From Proteiniborus sp. DW1 (GTDB lineage: Bacteria; Bacillota; Clostridia; Tissierellales; Proteiniboraceae), in the NCBI RefSeq assembly GCF_900095305.1, contig NZ_FMDO01000014.1, forward strand, positions 62,001-126,000: a stretch of DNA of 64,000 bases. The letters run 5' to 3'. Of this stretch, positions 62,211 to 64,000 are shown piece after piece. The translations under genes and the position numbers were made by a program. Below the pieces are notes generated by a model, which ran no database searches, had not been told where the DNA came from, and saw nothing but the letters and a program-made list of their open reading frames with translations. Each line of letters begins with the position of its first letter. Positions within the stretch are counted from its first letter, which is position 1.

Positions 62211-64000
62211 ATGAGCGAATATAAATATATAATGTGGTTTAATGAGATAAACAAGGAAGATATACCACTGGTAGGTGGTAAGGGTGCAAACCTTGGAGAG
62301 TTAACTGTTAAAGGGGTTAACGTTCCGCCAGGATTTTGCGTAACTGCTTCAGCTTATACAGATTTCATAAGCAAATCAGGTCTTCAAAGTGACATACTAA
62401 ATATGCTGGAAGGACTAGATATGGAAGACTCATCAGAGCTTCAACTTAAAAGTGCTTCAATAAGAGGTTTAATAGTTAAGGCAGATATGCCAAAGGAAAT
62501 AGAAGAGGAAATTGTTAAAGCTTATACTGAATTTAGTGAAAAAGTAAAACTAACTGATCCGCTCGTAGCTATTAGAAGTTCTGCAACTGCAGAGGACTTA
62601 CCAGAAGCTTCATTTGCTGGACAACAGGATACATATCTTCATATAAGTGGAATTGAAGAAGTACTAAAACACATTAAAAGATGCTGGGCATCTCTATGGA
62701 CAGCAAGAGCAATATACTATAGAGCACATCAAGGATTTAAACATGAAGAGGTTGCACTTAGTGTAGTTGTTCAAAAGATGGTTAACAGTAGAATATCTGG
62801 AGTTATGTTTACAGCAAACCCAATTACTAGTGACTTAAATCAAATAATGATAAATGCTAGTTGGGGACTTGGTGAAGCAGTAGTTTCTGGTATAGTGACT
62901 CCTGATGAATTTATACTTGATAAGAAAACATTAGCTGTTGTTGAGAAAAACATAGCTGAGAAAAATACAATGGTTATAAAAAATATGGACGATGTTGGAA
63001 CACTAGAAGTAAAAGTAGAAGAATACCTTGGATATGATAAGGTTAATACTCAATGCTTAAATGATTTAGAAGTAGCTAATTTAGGAAAGAACGGAATGTT
63101 AATAGAAGATTTATATAAATCACCACAGGACATTGAATGGGCATTAGATGCTGATACTGAAGAATTATATATATTACAGGCAAGACCAATCACTACATTA
63201 AAGGGAGAGAGCAAGGAAATGACTACTTCACAACAACCTGCAGAACTAGTTACATTAGTAAGAGGTTTACCTGCATCACCAGGAATTAATAGTGGGAAAG
63301 TAAGAAATATTAAAGATATCACTGAAATAGATAGAGTACAGGATGGAGATATATTAGTTACAGTAATGACAAACCCTGATATGGTACCTGCCATGAGAAG
63401 AGCAGCAGCGGTAGTTACAGATGAAGGTGGAAGAACATGTCACGCTGCTATTGTATCTAGAGAATTAGGTATTCCATGTATAGTAGGTGGCAAGAAAGCA
63501 AGCGAAGTATTGACAGAAGGAATGGAAGTAACAGTAGATGCCACAAGAGGAGTTGTTTATAAAGGTATAGTTCTTCAAGAGAAGCAGGAAAAAGAAGAAA
63601 AAACAGCTACAGCTACAGCAGGAGTTGTTAGTGAAGAATTAATCCACCAGCTAGCCCCAGTTACTGCTACTAAGATATACATGAACCTAGGCGAGCCAGA
63701 AATGATTGGAAGATATAAGAACTTACCATTTGACGGTATAGGACTAATGAGAACTGAGTTTATATTTACTAATCTAGTTGGTGCTCATCCAATGTATCTA
63801 TTAAGAACAGGTCAAGGTCAGCTTTTAATAGACAAAATGGCAGAAGGTATAACAAAGGTAGCACAAGAAATATATCCGAAACCTATAGTAGTTAGATTAA
63901 GTGACTTTAGAACAAACGAGTTTAGAGGATTAAAAGGCGGAGACGAGGTAGAGCCAATAGAGGCTAACCCAATGATAGGATGGAGAGGAGTATCTAGATA
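62211..64000 (+). CDS. ppsA: phosphoenolpyruvate synthase (partial, runs off the right end)
   Basis: At least 596 codons from ATG 62211 (GAAGGGA site, eight-base spacing), open to the window end. Domains: nucleotide-binding N-terminal half with LVGGKGANLGEL near 20-31 and IRSSATAEDLPEASFAGQQD near 120-139; the phosphohistidine domain with GGRTCHAAIVSRELGIPC near 406-423 (His about 411); then an Ala/Thr-rich linker near 465 and the start of the PEP-binding barrel with GIGLMRTEFIF near 508. The enzyme makes PEP from pyruvate and ATP. About 250 residues of the barrel lie beyond the window. Confidence 0.92.
   Translation, partial: MSEYKYIMWFNEINKEDIPLVGGKGANLGELTVKGVNVPPGFCVTASAYTDFISKSGLQSDILNMLEGLDMEDSSELQLKSASIRGLIVKADMPKEIEEEIVKAYTEFSEKVKLTDPLVAIRSSATAEDLPEASFAGQQDTYLHISGIEEVLKHIKRCWASLWTARAIYYRAHQGFKHEEVALSVVVQKMVNSRISGVMFTANPITSDLNQIMINASWGLGEAVVSGIVTPDEFILDKKTLAVVEKNIAEKNTMVIKNMDDVGTLEVKVEEYLGYDKVNTQCLNDLEVANLGKNGMLIEDLYKSPQDIEWALDADTEELYILQARPITTLKGESKEMTTSQQPAELVTLVRGLPASPGINSGKVRNIKDITEIDRVQDGDILVTVMTNPDMVPAMRRAAAVVTDEGGRTCHAAIVSRELGIPCIVGGKKASEVLTEGMEVTVDATRGVVYKGIVLQEKQEKEEKTATATAGVVSEELIHQLAPVTATKIYMNLGEPEMIGRYKNLPFDGIGLMRTEFIFTNLVGAHPMYLLRTGQGQLLIDKMAEGITKVAQEIYPKPIVVRLSDFRTNEFRGLKGGDEVEPIEANPMIGWRGVSR

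Overview
The window comes from an AT-rich, low-GC Gram-positive anaerobe, most likely a member of the Clostridia. The evidence is strong purine-rich Shine-Dalgarno sites with frequent TTG and GTG starts, a flavin/Fe-S electron-transfer fusion protein, an iron-dependent alcohol dehydrogenase, an HPr with both His15 and Ser46, a long clostridial-type glutamine synthetase, and many protein families typical of this class (DUF2935, DUF4177, DUF4275, DUF6483). The exact genus is not decidable by eye; a Tissierella/Peptostreptococcales-like relative is my guess. I found no rRNA, tRNA, CRISPR array, intact insertion sequence or phage module.

Layout. 1-2060: end of a redox operon with a fused AsrA/AsrB-like (FlxA/FlxB-like) subunit. 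2100-14000: a loosely packed accessory stretch of small single genes (GNAT, Nudix, VOC, YciI, methyltransferase, Nif3, several DUFs) separated by long AT-rich gaps. It holds four or five decayed genes: a metallophosphoesterase with three lesions, a GNAT cut off after 33 codons, a frameshifted membrane protein and a GNAT C-terminal fragment. 13950-14320: a glutaredoxin-like gene whose promoter carries a perfect TATACCCC-TAT-GGGGTATA operator of the CsoR/CstR class. 14495-26885: an eight-gene operon coupling an exported/membrane protein and an ABC-2 transporter to a MoxR-DUF58-BatA-vWA module. 27000-33380: DUF2935 protein, glutamine synthetase, alcohol dehydrogenase, DUF2164, nitroreductase and an ElaA-like acetyltransferase. 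33380-36303: a tandem array of four secreted eight-cysteine proteins. 36386-38369: a GntR/YtrA-type regulator with an ABC transporter, autoregulated through an inverted repeat. 38600-46130: RimO, a polysaccharide deacetylase, a gutted HAD gene, a flippase, an anchored exoprotein and an amidohydrolase of the 8-oxoguanine deaminase type. 46300-56700: YhaO/YhaN-like DNA-repair pair, metallophosphoesterases, PTS HPr and Enzyme I, CYTH and ThiF-like proteins, DUF2500. 57079-59822: TldD/TldE protease pair. 59880-64000: DUF378, a small duplicated-hydrophobic-segment protein, a lipoprotein L,D-transpeptidase and the start of a PEP synthase that runs off the end.

The most unusual part is 33380-36303. 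Four paralogous secreted proteins with invariant cysteine spacing lie head to tail on the minus strand as two copies of a two-gene block with an exact 1,546-base period. Inside each block lies a fossil of the 3' end of the neighbouring elaA-like gene, which records how the array grew. The signal peptide and linker are almost identical in all four, whereas the C-terminal half varies, most of all in the third copy. The second candidate is the ABC-MoxR-vWA operon, whose gene set suggests a transporter serviced or remodelled by an AAA+/vWA chaperone. A third theme is gene loss by internal deletion that leaves intact starts and ribosome binding sites behind.
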